Assembly: GCA_012862575.1 (NCBI GenBank)
Contig: BLSF01000045.1
Span: 49,109-113,108 of the forward strand
Source: Parietichytrium sp. I65-24A
Taxonomy: Eukaryota > Sar > Bigyra > Thraustochytrida > Thraustochytriidae
DNA: 64,000 nt
Direction of reading: 5' to 3'
The position numbers and the translations under genes were made by a program. Positions 54,025-63,568 of the stretch are shown one piece after another. Numbering within the stretch: position 1 is the stretch's first letter; each line of letters starts with the position of its first letter. Under the pieces are notes generated by a model. The model did no database searches. It worked only from the letters and a program-made list of their open reading frames with translations, and was not told the DNA's origin.

Positions 54025-54532
54025 TTAAGAAATACCCACCATGCCTGCTAGCTCCAGTTCTGTTTTCCAAATTCACATTTCACACTTCACACCCACATTG
54101 GTCCAACGACCAACTAAGAAAATAAAGCCACGTGTTCCTTTGCAATAATTTGCTCTTCCTCTTTCTCTCTCTCCAGTAGACTTGCTTGTATCCTCATGAA
54201 CCGAGTCAGCAAATCACCTTATTTTTTATAGAACATCGCTTCCAAGAAGGGAACAACAACAAGGTATGGCATCCCAAATCATCATCCCACAGCATCACAT
54301 TCTCCTTCCGACTACCACTACCTCTAACCCCTCCACTACCGAATCCGCTAGGCCTCAGAGTACAGCTCTCTGTTCGCGAGCCTTCCCCCACGTTCCTCCA
54401 TTCCCCTCACCCACCAACTTGAACAAACATCAAACTCTCTGCCCACACATACATACACACACATACGCGGAAAGTGTCCCCGCGCACTCCCTACGAGACC
54501 CCTATCCTTTAGCTACCGGAGAGCGAGGCGCG
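54025..54532. other. Spacer between G-alpha 2 and SF3A2
   Basis: About 510 bp. G-alpha 2 3' UTR with AATAAA near 54119, then a pyrimidine-rich stretch before SF3A2. A frame open from an ATG at 54266 joins SF3A2 but encodes low-complexity Pro/Thr/His and lies outside the known protein, so it is not included. Confidence 0.55.
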
Positions 54533-55273
54533 ATGGACCGTCAGAACCGCGCGGGTTCGCGCCCTGGCGCGGGCGGCGTGCTGCCCGGGCACGAGCAGCG
54601 GCTGCACGATCGGGATCGTCAGCGGCGGCTGGCGATGGAGCTTACGGATCTGAGTAAGGACCCTTACTTGATGCGCAACCACGTGGGACAGCTCGAGTGC
54701 AAGCTGTGCCAGACCGTGCACGCCACGGAGGGCGGGTACCTGTCGCACTCTCAAGGGGCGCGCCACCAGCGCAATCTCGGCCGTCGCGCGGCTCGGGAAC
54801 GGCGCGAAGAAGGAACCGGTTCCGGTTCTGGTTCCGGTTCTGGTTCCGGGAACCGGGTGCAGGTGCGGCGCACGGCCAAGGTGGGCCGCCCCGGGTTCCG
54901 GGTTCTCCGGCTGGGAACCGGTGACGGCGAGCAGCGAGGGCTGCAGTTCCAGCTGGAGTACCCGGATGAGCTGGCGCAAGGGGAAAGGCCTAAGGTACGC
55001 ATAATGAGCGCGTTTGAGCAGAGAGTAGGACCGAAGGACCCTAAGTATCAGTATGTGCTGGTGGCTGCGGAACCGTATGAGACGGTGGGGTTTCGAGTGC
55101 CGAATCTGGCGGTGGACAAGAGGGAGAATAAGTTCTTGACAGAATGGGACGAGGGAAAGAGGAAATTTGTGTTGACCATGTTTTTTCTCTCCGAGGAAGA
55201 AACGGCAAAGTTGCAGGCGCAGAGACAGAAGGCTGCCGTGAATCGCCCGCAGATACAGTTCAAGGTGTATTGA
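54533..55273 (+). CDS. SF3A2: Splicing factor 3A subunit 2 (SF3A2/Prp11/SAP62)
   Basis: 246 aa, intronless, starting MDRQNRAGSRPG where animal SF3A2 starts MDFQHRPG. It belongs to the SF3a complex of U2 snRNP, which helps U2 bind the intron branch point. The zinc finger (residues about 55-80: LECKLCQTVHATEGGYLSHSQGARH) has the C2H2 spacing of the family. Conserved segments follow: RRTAKVGRPGFRV, FQLEYPDELAQG, PKVRIMSAFEQRV, QYVLVAAEPYETVGFRVPN and a final FxLTMFFLSEEE. A Gly-Ser repeat is inserted at about residues 94-106. The long proline-rich tail of animals is absent, as in yeast and many protists. The organism's spliceosomal introns explain its presence. Confidence 0.93.
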   Translation: MDRQNRAGSRPGAGGVLPGHEQRLHDRDRQRRLAMELTDLSKDPYLMRNHVGQLECKLCQTVHATEGGYLSHSQGARHQRNLGRRAARERREEGTGSGSGSGSGSGNRVQVRRTAKVGRPGFRVLRLGTGDGEQRGLQFQLEYPDELAQGERPKVRIMSAFEQRVGPKDPKYQYVLVAAEPYETVGFRVPNLAVDKRENKFLTEWDEGKRKFVLTMFFLSEEETAKLQAQRQKAAVNRPQIQFKVY

Positions 55274-55673
55274 GAGACTAGATGTTGTTAGGCTGGGCTG
55301 GGCTGGGCTGGGAGACTCGCGAATTGCGAATTGCGAATTGCGATTGCGAATTGAATTGCGAGGCACATAGAATCAGATCTGGGTTCCTCGGATGCGACCG
55401 CTGGGTCAGGTGGGGTAAACGGCTGTTGGCGTTCATGATGAAAACATACAAACCTCGCTTGCAAGTGAGGAATTGACAATGCTATCTGACCTTTGTGCGG
55501 CAAAAGAACAAATATAAAAAGTTCAGTATCATTTCACTGTGTCTGGAGGAGCTTTCGTTTCCCGACGAACACAAATGTAAAAGTACACTAAAAATTGACA
55601 ACGTTTCTACTAGCCAACCGAAGATTTCCTTCTCAGCCGTGTCACCAGAAATAGGATCGAATGAGTAAGAACT
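55274..55673. other. Convergent 3' region of SF3A2 and membrane-family gene 1
   Basis: 400 bp between convergent genes, with a CTGGG pentamer repeat (55290-55312) and a GCGAATT repeat (55318-55356). No gene. Confidence 0.55.
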
Positions 55674-57209
55674 TCACGCCAAACTTGTGTTCGAAATACC
55701 GGCAAGCTCGACGCAATACATCTGCAGCAAACCGCCCTCCACCAATGAGGTATTCATACAGTCGCACACGTCCTGCCCTTCGCAAGGTGACAAGTCTTCC
55801 CGAAACCAGATTGTGGCCCCGATGCTCATCATGAACACAAATTGCACCACCGCGGCTAGCATTAGAACGAACCTTGGCGTGAACATGTGCAAGCGCCACG
55901 CCCTTCGCAAAGGCACACCAGCCCTCGACTCTAGCGCCATGCCTATCGAATCTGACAACAGTTCGGCGCCAATTTGAGCAGCAGCCCATCTTGCAAAGAC
56001 CCCGAACTCCAGCACGTTGTCGAAAGGATTTCCGTAGCTAGCATACATTGGGAAGCGAGCGTACAACACGTTGTTGCGAAACATGAAGAGCATCAGTGTG
56101 GAGCAAACAATGGCAGCAAACTCAAACGACATCTCGCATAGAATCTGCACCCCGTAAAAGCGCAGTCGCAATGTTTCAGTGGTCATGGCCTTCGACCCTG
56201 CACTGTGGAAGGTTAGAATGTCGGGCGCGATTTGTGCCTTCGAAGATCGGCGGAAGATGATCATCATCACAGATCGCGCGATTCGGTCTCTAGCAATCAT
56301 CGTGCTTCGGAGAGCCACTTCACTTACACTCTGGAAAATCACCAGAAATGCCAACATTTTAGAGTCACTGATGTTCGTCATTTCGAGCCGCACAAGCATC
56401 GCTCCCATAAACTGCACCCACGACACGAACACCCACGCCACCTCTTGCCGAGGCTGAAGCCCCTTCCCTGCTGCGTTTGGGTACACATAGATGTCCCAGG
56501 CGGTCTGGGTGCACAAGAACCGGCACCCCTCGCGGACGGCAGGGAGAAAGATACAGAACCTGAGGAATGTAAGACCTGCATTGTCTTCTGGGAAAAGCGG
56601 CCGCAAGTAGATGATTCCAGTCACACCAATCAACACAACCGCAACTTGAATCAGCAAGTGAAAGTGCACGCGGCTGTCGCGCGGAAGAGAAAATTTCAGG
56701 ACTACGGCAACTAAAATTGGCGGAAGAGCAGCATAGATCTGGTGGAACCACCTCAAGTTCTTGTAAATCGAGAAGATGAGCGTCGCGTACAGTAAAGTCA
56801 GCGTTACGATGACCCTTCGTATGGGAAAGTGCTTGCCAAGGTACTGCCCGAACAAAATTGAGAAAAAGAACAGCCCGCACAACCCAAATGTCGGAAAGCT
56901 AGCGAGTTCATTGGCCACACGATCTACAGAGGAGAAGTTGGCAATGATGACGCGTTCGCGAGCTCTGTAGTCAGCAAAGTACAAATCCCCGTCAACTACA
57001 TTGATTTTCGAACTCATAAAATCGAACTGAACATGTTTCACGTAGAGCAAAGACAGCCCCACGGGTATCGCGGTGATGAACGAATACAGCGACACCTTCA
57101 GTGCCATTCCCGGAATCTCCGGGACGCTTAAAATGTCCTTGCTGTCTGGTGAGCCATCGCCCTCGCTGTCAACGGATTTGTAGCTCCTGGCGCGCGTTGC
57201 CGCCACCAT
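55674..57209 (-). CDS. Uncharacterised polytopic membrane protein, family member 1
   Basis: 511 aa from the ATG at 57209 (MVAATRARSYKSVDSEG), chosen because it makes the N-terminus match the two paralogues. The frame is open upstream to an ATG at 57440; that extension is Cys-rich and contains a TTTTCTCTTTAG acceptor-like site, so an upstream exon or a longer N-terminus is possible. About nine or ten membrane helices are visible, beginning VSLYSFITAIPVGLSLLYVKH. Family-wide phrases include YARFPMYAS, PFDNVLEFG, RQEVAWVFVSWVQ and VSEVALRSTMI. Near the C-terminus a loop has the motif C-x5-C-x-C-x14-C ending GGLLQMYC. No family name is recognised. This is the most diverged of three tandem copies; a transporter, channel or enzyme role is equally open. 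Confidence 0.75.
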   Translation of the reverse strand: MVAATRARSYKSVDSEGDGSPDSKDILSVPEIPGMALKVSLYSFITAIPVGLSLLYVKHVQFDFMSSKINVVDGDLYFADYRARERVIIANFSSVDRVANELASFPTFGLCGLFFFSILFGQYLGKHFPIRRVIVTLTLLYATLIFSIYKNLRWFHQIYAALPPILVAVVLKFSLPRDSRVHFHLLIQVAVVLIGVTGIIYLRPLFPEDNAGLTFLRFCIFLPAVREGCRFLCTQTAWDIYVYPNAAGKGLQPRQEVAWVFVSWVQFMGAMLVRLEMTNISDSKMLAFLVIFQSVSEVALRSTMIARDRIARSVMMIIFRRSSKAQIAPDILTFHSAGSKAMTTETLRLRFYGVQILCEMSFEFAAIVCSTLMLFMFRNNVLYARFPMYASYGNPFDNVLEFGVFARWAAAQIGAELLSDSIGMALESRAGVPLRRAWRLHMFTPRFVLMLAAVVQFVFMMSIGATIWFREDLSPCEGQDVCDCMNTSLVEGGLLQMYCVELAGISNTSLA

Positions 57210-58388
57210 CGAGCACTTCGTCCTCGTGTGCGCCGTCTTCACTTGTCCGCACAACGTCACTGCATGCTTGTCCGCTTTCACGGATTGCAGGAATGTGGGA
57301 ATGCAGTCGTGACGCTTCCTGTCGCTTAGTGATAAATTGCAGCAACAGTCTAGATCAACTTTCGGTACATTGCTTTGACAGTCGAGATTTATGACTGGGT
57401 CAACTGGGCCTAAAGAGAAAATCGCAAAGCACCCAGACATCCAAGCAATACTCTCAAGATTCCATTCAGTTAGTTCGCTCTGGCTTTAAATAACTCTCAA
57501 CCCTCAAGCGAAACCTGGCTAGGAACGCCTACCACCACATTCAAGAATGCACTCTGATAGGTGCATTCCAACAGTATCGCGGTCTACTTTGTACTATCGC
57601 TATAATTCCGTTCCAAATTCACAGCGAATGACGAGCTCCTCACCGCGACAGCAGTCACAGCTTTCATCGATGAGAATTGCAATCTCAGTCAAGAAACCCA
57701 AGTCACCTACAGGCTCAACTCTGCGAATGTCAATCACTGTCAATCATCGAATGTTCTGAGTGTCAAATTGACTGCGAACTAGTGAAATTTGAACTGAAAT
57801 TGAACTTGAACTTGAAGAATGGTTTCTCAACGGACACTATTAGAGTATTTATTAATAGAAAAAGAATGGTGGCTAGCTCTCTGTGATCCAACTCATGAAC
57901 AATAAATCAATCAATAGTTTCCGAAAGCTGGAGTAGACAAGCATATCAACTTGTGCATCGCTTGTGATCAAGTTCCCCTGTCCTGTCGACTCATTTGTGG
58001 TTTATATTAACAGTGAATAGAGAATGACTCGCCCTCTGCGATCAAATTCTCATTGCGCCGGTAGTGATCAGACCTCACTGTCAATACCGTGAAATAAATA
58101 ATGATATGCCCATAGAAAGAATTGCTTGTGTTCACCAAGCAAAAAGATACGACATGCTCTTCGTCTGTCGCTCTTCTTCAAAAGCCAACACGTTGAGCAA
58201 CGCTAGACTCATTCATGCGAATATCCGCTTGTTCCTATTTGGCCAAAAGGCAAATCGCTCTTTCCAAGATATTCAAGCGAGGCACTAATCGCTCCACGCG
58301 AGTGCCTGAGTGAAGTTTGAACAATAGTTAGCTGAGGTACCAACAGCCCGACGACCCTCACAGGGACGCCAGCGCTACCACTTGGCAA
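57210..58388. other. Spacer between membrane-family genes 1 and 2
   Basis: About 1.2 kb. Holds the alternative N-terminal extension of gene 1 (57210-57440) and otherwise AT-rich DNA with TAACAGTGAAT near 58010. No separate gene supported. Confidence 0.5.
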
Positions 58389-59957
58389 CTAATTCTGCAC
58401 GTCGACACTCGCGACCTCTGACAGCTCCATGCAGTACATGTGTAACAATCCACCGGGTAGAATCCCACGCTCTAAACAGTTGCAAACATCTTCACCGTTA
58501 CAGGCATATACGTCATCGCGCAAGAGCGCTGCTCCTCCAAACGTCAAGACAACACCGAAAGTAACAGTGTAGGTCATTAACTTCCAGAACTTGGGCTTGA
58601 GAACGTAGGTCTTCAGCGCGTACTCTATTGGAACACCATCCCTTGCCTCAAGCACCATGCTAACTGTATCCACAGCGACTTCCGTGAAAACCTGTGCCAG
58701 CCCCCAATTGGTCAAACTCTTGAAATCCGGAGGGTTGTCGAATGGTTTGTCCTGCGTCGCATACCAGGGAAACCGAGCATACAAGATCCTGTCTCTGAAG
58801 ATGTACAACGTTATTACAGCTGCGACGATTGCTGCATACTCGACCAACATGTCCGAAAATATTTGGACTGCGTAGAAGCGCTGGCGCAAGATGTTCAGCT
58901 CCCTCTTCCTTTGGCCCGCACCCTTGCCATCAGTTTCCAATTTAGCTGGCGTCACTTTGGAAATTCTCACACGCTTACAAAGCGACGCAAAGCCTCTCTG
59001 CAGTAGCCTTTCCCTGCGAATAAGAGTCACCCGAAGTATGAACTCGCTTACGCCCTGGTAAATGACCACTGCCACGGCAGCTTTTGTGTCCCCTAGGTTT
59101 GCCAACTCAAGTCGCGTCAGGATTGCGCAGATTCCTTGAAGCCAAGCGACGAATACCCATGCAGTCTCGGGATTCGTCTCAACTCCCGAGCCGGCGATGC
59201 TTTTGTTAGAAGCAAGTTCCCATGCCGTCTTCGAGCACATCATTCTGCACAGCTCTCGGATGCAGGGATACAAAACGCAAAACCGAAACATGGTTGGAAG
59301 TATCTCGTTTTCCGGGAAATAAGGTCGAAGGAATACCACTGTGGAGACCCCGAAGATGATCACCAGAGACTGTAGAAGCATGTGAATATGCAATTTGGAG
59401 TCCTTGGGAAAGTATAATTTGAGCAGGATGGAAAATGTTATCCCTGGGACAAGCATGAAAAACCTTTGCAGCCGATCCCAGCTGTACGTGGACCCATAAA
59501 CGAAATAAAAGATGGTGAGAAGCGCTATCTTAAGGAACGCAACCTTTGCGGGAAACTGTTTCCCGACAAAGTTCCAGAACAGCACGGGGAAGTACATCAA
59601 CGCGGGCACATTCCAAAACGGGAACCCTACCAACTCATGCCAGATCCTATCATTCTCGCTCACGTCGTGAATGACGATGTGCTCTCGAGCAGAGTAGTTG
59701 ACCATGAACAGCTCTTCCTCCGGAACGTGGATGAGGTCCCTCATCATGCCATACTGGAAGTGTTTGATGTAAAGCAGCGTTGCCGACGCTGGGGCAGCCA
59801 CCAGCGCTCCGCACAGCGCCAATAGGACGGTCGTCAGCAAGCTCTTGACCAACGGCAGTCTCCCGATCACAGCAGCGCTGTTCATCGAGCCGCCTGACTC
59901 AATTATCAGGTCATGATCGCCGGTGTCGCGAGGTCCATCCGCCGCGTCCTGGTCCAT
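58389..59957 (-). CDS. Uncharacterised polytopic membrane protein, family member 2
   Basis: 522 aa from the ATG at 59957 (MDQDAADGPRDTG); upstream in-frame codons are not ATG. Hydrophobic helices begin with LLTTVLLALCGALVAAPASATLL-type sequence and number about nine or ten. A charged intracellular loop of about 50 residues lies near 320-370. Phrases shared with member 3 are nearly identical: HIHMLLQSLVIIFGVSTVV, FLRPYFPE, NPETAWVFVAWLQ, YQGVSEFILRVTLIRR, RFYAVQIFSDMLVEYAA, YARFPWY and KPFDNPPDFKSL. The C-terminal loop carries C-x5-C-x-C-x14-C with GGLLHMYC. Same strand as, and 1.1-1.2 kb from, members 1 and 3: a tandem gene family. Function not known. Confidence 0.8.
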   Translation of the reverse strand: MDQDAADGPRDTGDHDLIIESGGSMNSAAVIGRLPLVKSLLTTVLLALCGALVAAPASATLLYIKHFQYGMMRDLIHVPEEELFMVNYSAREHIVIHDVSENDRIWHELVGFPFWNVPALMYFPVLFWNFVGKQFPAKVAFLKIALLTIFYFVYGSTYSWDRLQRFFMLVPGITFSILLKLYFPKDSKLHIHMLLQSLVIIFGVSTVVFLRPYFPENEILPTMFRFCVLYPCIRELCRMMCSKTAWELASNKSIAGSGVETNPETAWVFVAWLQGICAILTRLELANLGDTKAAVAVVIYQGVSEFILRVTLIRRERLLQRGFASLCKRVRISKVTPAKLETDGKGAGQRKRELNILRQRFYAVQIFSDMLVEYAAIVAAVITLYIFRDRILYARFPWYATQDKPFDNPPDFKSLTNWGLAQVFTEVAVDTVSMVLEARDGVPIEYALKTYVLKPKFWKLMTYTVTFGVVLTFGGAALLRDDVYACNGEDVCNCLERGILPGGLLHMYCMELSEVASVDVQN

Positions 59958-61073
59958 GCTTTGGAGAGGCGCCAGCCACTCTTCCGCCCAACAAGCACAG
60001 CTCGCGGCCAGCTTCGACGCCGGCACTCGGTTTTATGACGATCTCCAACCTCAACTCAAACTAATGTGACCATGGAAGAATGTAAAGCACTTTCCCATCA
60101 AACTTGCAACACAAGTAGTTACCCCTCTCTCCTCAAGTCCATTTCCAACCTCGCTGCCAATTCTCTCATTAGGACTGCAAACTTTTCACATCCACACAAC
60201 AAACAACCCACCCAGCTCTCTCTCTCTCTTTCTTTCTCTCTTTCTCTCTCTCTCAACTCCTTGCATCTCATTCATGCGCTCCACTCTCTGTCTCTCACCG
60301 AGACAACTATTTACTCAACGGACACTTGTGTGGAGCAAACGGTGGACAGGTTTGCGAGCCTTCAGGTCGGACGAGGAGTTAGCGGCGCGTTAGCGGAGTT
60401 AGCGGCGCGTAAGGAGGGTTTGCTGTGACTGATGCAGAGATAGATTGATAGATTGATAGTTTAGATGGATAGATTTAGAAAATGGGTACACGATGGGTGA
60501 TGTGGTGTGGGTTGTTTATGGAGTTCCGAGCCAAGTCTGGAACCCATCCGTTCTCAGTGGGCAGTTCCTGGGTCTGCTGATGTCTGATAATGGTTGACAT
60601 GAGATGTTGCCGAGATAACTTTAGAGGCAGATCGAAGATTTAGAGTCCGTTCAGCGCTGTACTTTCAATCCGCTTCTCGTTCAACACCGATTTCTTATAA
60701 TGGACGGCCTGCTTGAGCGTCAAGGCTTTTTGAATTTGAAGAATTCCATTTGGGTTTCGCTGCAAATCGCCTTCACTGGTACGAAAGGTGGGATAGCGCT
60801 CAACTCAGGAAAAGGCGAGGGAAAAAACAAAAAACAGGCAGAGCCCGTACCAAATGATTGCCACCAAAATCTGAGGAAGATGTGGGCATCGAGGTCCAGG
60901 TCCAGGCCCAGGCCCAGAGGAGGAAGAATCCCTTGACCACAGCTGGGTGAGAAGAGTGTTTGCTTAAAGATAGGATGTTGAGATTGGAGTTTATGCGGCT
61001 TGCAAAAGCTAGAAAAAAAATCCGGAGGTCAACGGAGACCAAGTATTTAATAATGTTCGTAAATGCCAACTTT
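59958..61073. other. Spacer between membrane-family genes 2 and 3
   Basis: About 1.1 kb. A CT-rich microsatellite lies at 60214-60253, a GGTCCA/GGCCCA hexamer run near 60893-60917 and a short GATAGATT repeat near 60440-60470. No gene. Confidence 0.5.
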
Positions 61074-62606
61074 CTAAAGGGCCGAGGAGGTGCCGTTGAG
61101 CTCCTTGCAGTACATCTCCAACAATCCGCCCTGCGAGATACCATTGCCAACGCATTCGCAGATGTCCACCCCGAGACAGGTGAAGATGTCGTCTCGAAGA
61201 AGAGCGGTGCCGCCAAAAGTTAGCACAAGAGCAAGATGGACTGTAATAGTCAAAAGCTTCCAGAACTGTGGCTTCATTACATACGTCCTCAGTGCATAGT
61301 CTATTGGAACGCCTTCTTTCGACTCAAGCATCATGCTCAGCGAATCCACGACAATCTCTGCGAAAAACTGTGCCAGGCCCCAACTGGTTAAACTCTTAAA
61401 ATCCGGTGGGTTGTCAAATGGTTTGTCTCGCGTCTGATACCAAGGAAACCGAGCGTATAGGATCCTATCTCGAAACATGTACAACGTAACAACCGCTGCG
61501 ATGATCGCTGCGTACTCAATTAGCATGTCCGAGAAGATCTGCACTGCGTAGAAACGCAGTTGCAAAGCTTTTAGATCCTTTTCACTGCGTTCAAGCCTTT
61601 GACTTCCTTCGGCGGGTATCACTTTCGCGATCGTCACGCGCCTCGTTAGCGAGTCGAAAGCCCTTCGCATCAGCCGATCTCTCCGGATAAGAGTAACCCG
61701 AAGCAAAAACTCGCTCACGCCCTGGTAAATGACCACTACAGCGGCGGCACTCGAGTCCCCCAGGTTTGCCAATTCTAGCCGTGTCAGCATTGCGCAGATC
61801 GCTTGAAGCCAAGCGACGAATGTCCACGCTGTCTCGGGGTTCGTCTCAATTCCCGAGCCAGCAACGTTTTCGTCGGAAGCAAATTCCCACGCCGACTTTG
61901 TGCAGATGAATCTGCACAGCTCTCGAATACCAGGATACAGAACGCAAAACCGGAACATTGTGGGGAAGAACTCGTCCTCTGGAAAGTAAGGGCGGAGGAA
62001 TACTACTGTTGAGACCCCGAAGATAATCACAAGAGACTGGAGCAGCATGTGGAGCCACAGCCTTGAGTCTTTCGGAAAGAGGACTTTAAGAAACAGTGCA
62101 AACACGAGGCCAGGAAAGATTACAAAGAACCTTTGTAACCACAGCCAACCAAGATAGGCGCCACAAAAGGTAAAAACAAATGACACAAACACAACTTTCA
62201 GAACCGCGAGTTGGATGGGAAACCGCTTCCCAACGAAGCACCAGAACAGATAGGGAAAATACATCAACACAGGGACGTTCCAGAAAGGAATACCGGCCAC
62301 CTCATGCCAAACTCGATCCATTCCAGTTACCCTTTGGACCACGATTTGCTCTCGGGCAGTATAGTTCACTACAAAAACCTCCTGCCCTGGCACATGAATG
62401 AAGCTCCTCATCACTCCAAATTGGAAGTGTTTGACATATGCTAAAGTGCCAGCGGCTGGCAATGCTACCAGTATTGAGCAGAGGCCCAGGAGAACGGAGG
62501 TTGAAAGACTTTTTAGCAGCGTCAGCCTCCCGCGAGCCAGAGAACTCCTCAGCGAGCTGTTCAACGCAGTCGAGCCTGTCGGCGTGCGTTTAGCCCCATC
62601 GGCCAT
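61074..62606 (-). CDS. Uncharacterised polytopic membrane protein, family member 3
   Basis: 510 aa, starting at ATG (MADGAKRTPTGSTALN). About nine or ten membrane helices, beginning LSTSVLLGLCSILVALPAAG. It matches member 2 closely, so the two come from a recent duplication; member 1 is older. Shared phrases include VKHFQFGVMR, LFWCFVGKRFP, MLLQSLVIIFGVSTVV, NPETAWTFVAWLQ, YQGVSEFLLRVTLIRR, IFSDMLIEYAAIIAAVV, RILYARFPWY and KPFDNPPDF. The Cys loop reads CLGVDICEC ... GGLLEMYC. Strong conservation in the helices and the loop suggests a shared biochemical role, which I cannot name. Confidence 0.8.
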   Translation of the reverse strand: MADGAKRTPTGSTALNSSLRSSLARGRLTLLKSLSTSVLLGLCSILVALPAAGTLAYVKHFQFGVMRSFIHVPGQEVFVVNYTAREQIVVQRVTGMDRVWHEVAGIPFWNVPVLMYFPYLFWCFVGKRFPIQLAVLKVVFVSFVFTFCGAYLGWLWLQRFFVIFPGLVFALFLKVLFPKDSRLWLHMLLQSLVIIFGVSTVVFLRPYFPEDEFFPTMFRFCVLYPGIRELCRFICTKSAWEFASDENVAGSGIETNPETAWTFVAWLQAICAMLTRLELANLGDSSAAAVVVIYQGVSEFLLRVTLIRRDRLMRRAFDSLTRRVTIAKVIPAEGSQRLERSEKDLKALQLRFYAVQIFSDMLIEYAAIIAAVVTLYMFRDRILYARFPWYQTRDKPFDNPPDFKSLTSWGLAQFFAEIVVDSLSMMLESKEGVPIDYALRTYVMKPQFWKLLTITVHLALVLTFGGTALLRDDIFTCLGVDICECVGNGISQGGLLEMYCKELNGTSSAL

Positions 62607-63188
62607 GCTTCAAGGAAGAAAAGACCGCAGCTGGCACCCATGCATTCGTTGCGAGTTGCTTATCGCCACGCAGAATTCGCAACCAACCCGCCTCCCTTCG
62701 GCCGAGATGCTTAGCTGGATACCCTTCAGCTCGACCGCGCCTGAGTTTTCATCTCCGCAGCTCAAACTTGGAGCCCCACGAGATGGGCGAGCCGAGGGTC
62801 TCACTTACTTTAACGCCTATGGGTAGGCTTTAACAGAACGGAAAAAGAAAGGCGTTCAAGTTCTCGGCATAGGACATGGACTGCACATGCAGGCCGGCCG
62901 ACTATCTCGGGCTCTGTGACACCCTACCTTCCAACTTCCCAACCAGTCTCCAAGCCTTTGTTGGATTGGAACATCGCCATTGCGAGAGTGGCCGGCTGTA
63001 CTTTTTCAATGTCGCAGAGCTCGCGCAACTTTTCCCCAAATTCGGTAGTTCGGTCATTTCTCAGTGAAATTTGCACGGTAGTTTCATGCATGCGTCATGT
63101 ACTAGTCTGCTGTACCGGTATCTGCACTTTCAGTGCCATGCTGTAGCGGAGCATGTACGGCGGCAGATAGGGTCGTAACGGTACTCAG
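62607..63188. other. Region upstream of the Cys-rich membrane ORF
   Basis: About 580 bp between divergent genes. It may hold an upstream exon of the ORF at 63189 but no clear acceptor or donor pair was found. A plus-strand frame here is not supported. Confidence 0.45.
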
Positions 63189-63518
63189 TTGCAATACTTT
63201 GCTCGCTCACGTGTGAAGAAATGCGACGCTAAGAATCCGGATGTGCCGAATGAGTATCACGGCAAGTACTGCCTTTCAGACATGGACTGCTCCGACCGGA
63301 GACATGCTCCCAAGCATGCGTGTATACGAAAACGGATCGGGTCGCTGGAGCGCAACGTCTGCAAGGCAGTCATTCCACTCTCCGTCATCGCAAGCGTCAT
63401 CATGATGGTCATTGGATTCGCCGTGCAACAAGAGGTCTACATCACCTCTGCGGACACGGTGTACCTCGTGTCCACTGGCATGGGCTCCGGGGCATTCTTC
63501 CTGGTGATGATCTCATAG
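63189..63518 (+). CDS. Possible Cys-rich two-TM protein (5' end unclear)
   Basis: Open frame of about 109 codons to a TAG at 63516-63518, beginning without an ATG; the first in-frame ATG is at 63282. The first 35 residues contain several cysteines (KKCDAKNPDVPNEYHGKYC, then DMDCSD), then basic residues, then two hydrophobic helices (CKAVIPLSVIASVIMMVIGFAV and VYLVSTGMGSGAFFLVMI). This looks like the end of a lumenal Cys-rich domain plus membrane hairpin, most likely the last exon of a gene starting upstream, but no convincing splice site was found. It could also be a degraded gene. Confidence 0.4.
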   Translation: MQYFARSRVKKCDAKNPDVPNEYHGKYCLSDMDCSDRRHAPKHACIRKRIGSLERNVCKAVIPLSVIASVIMMVIGFAVQQEVYITSADTVYLVSTGMGSGAFFLVMIS

Positions 63519-63568
63519 TGGGACTCACATATTTTGCTTAACTGTAAATTAAAGTAAATTTCTTTCTT

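Noticed and set aside
54266-54532. ATG-initiated extension of the SF3A2 frame
   Set aside because: Encodes low-complexity Pro/Thr/His. The protein family begins at the downstream ATG (MDRQNR).
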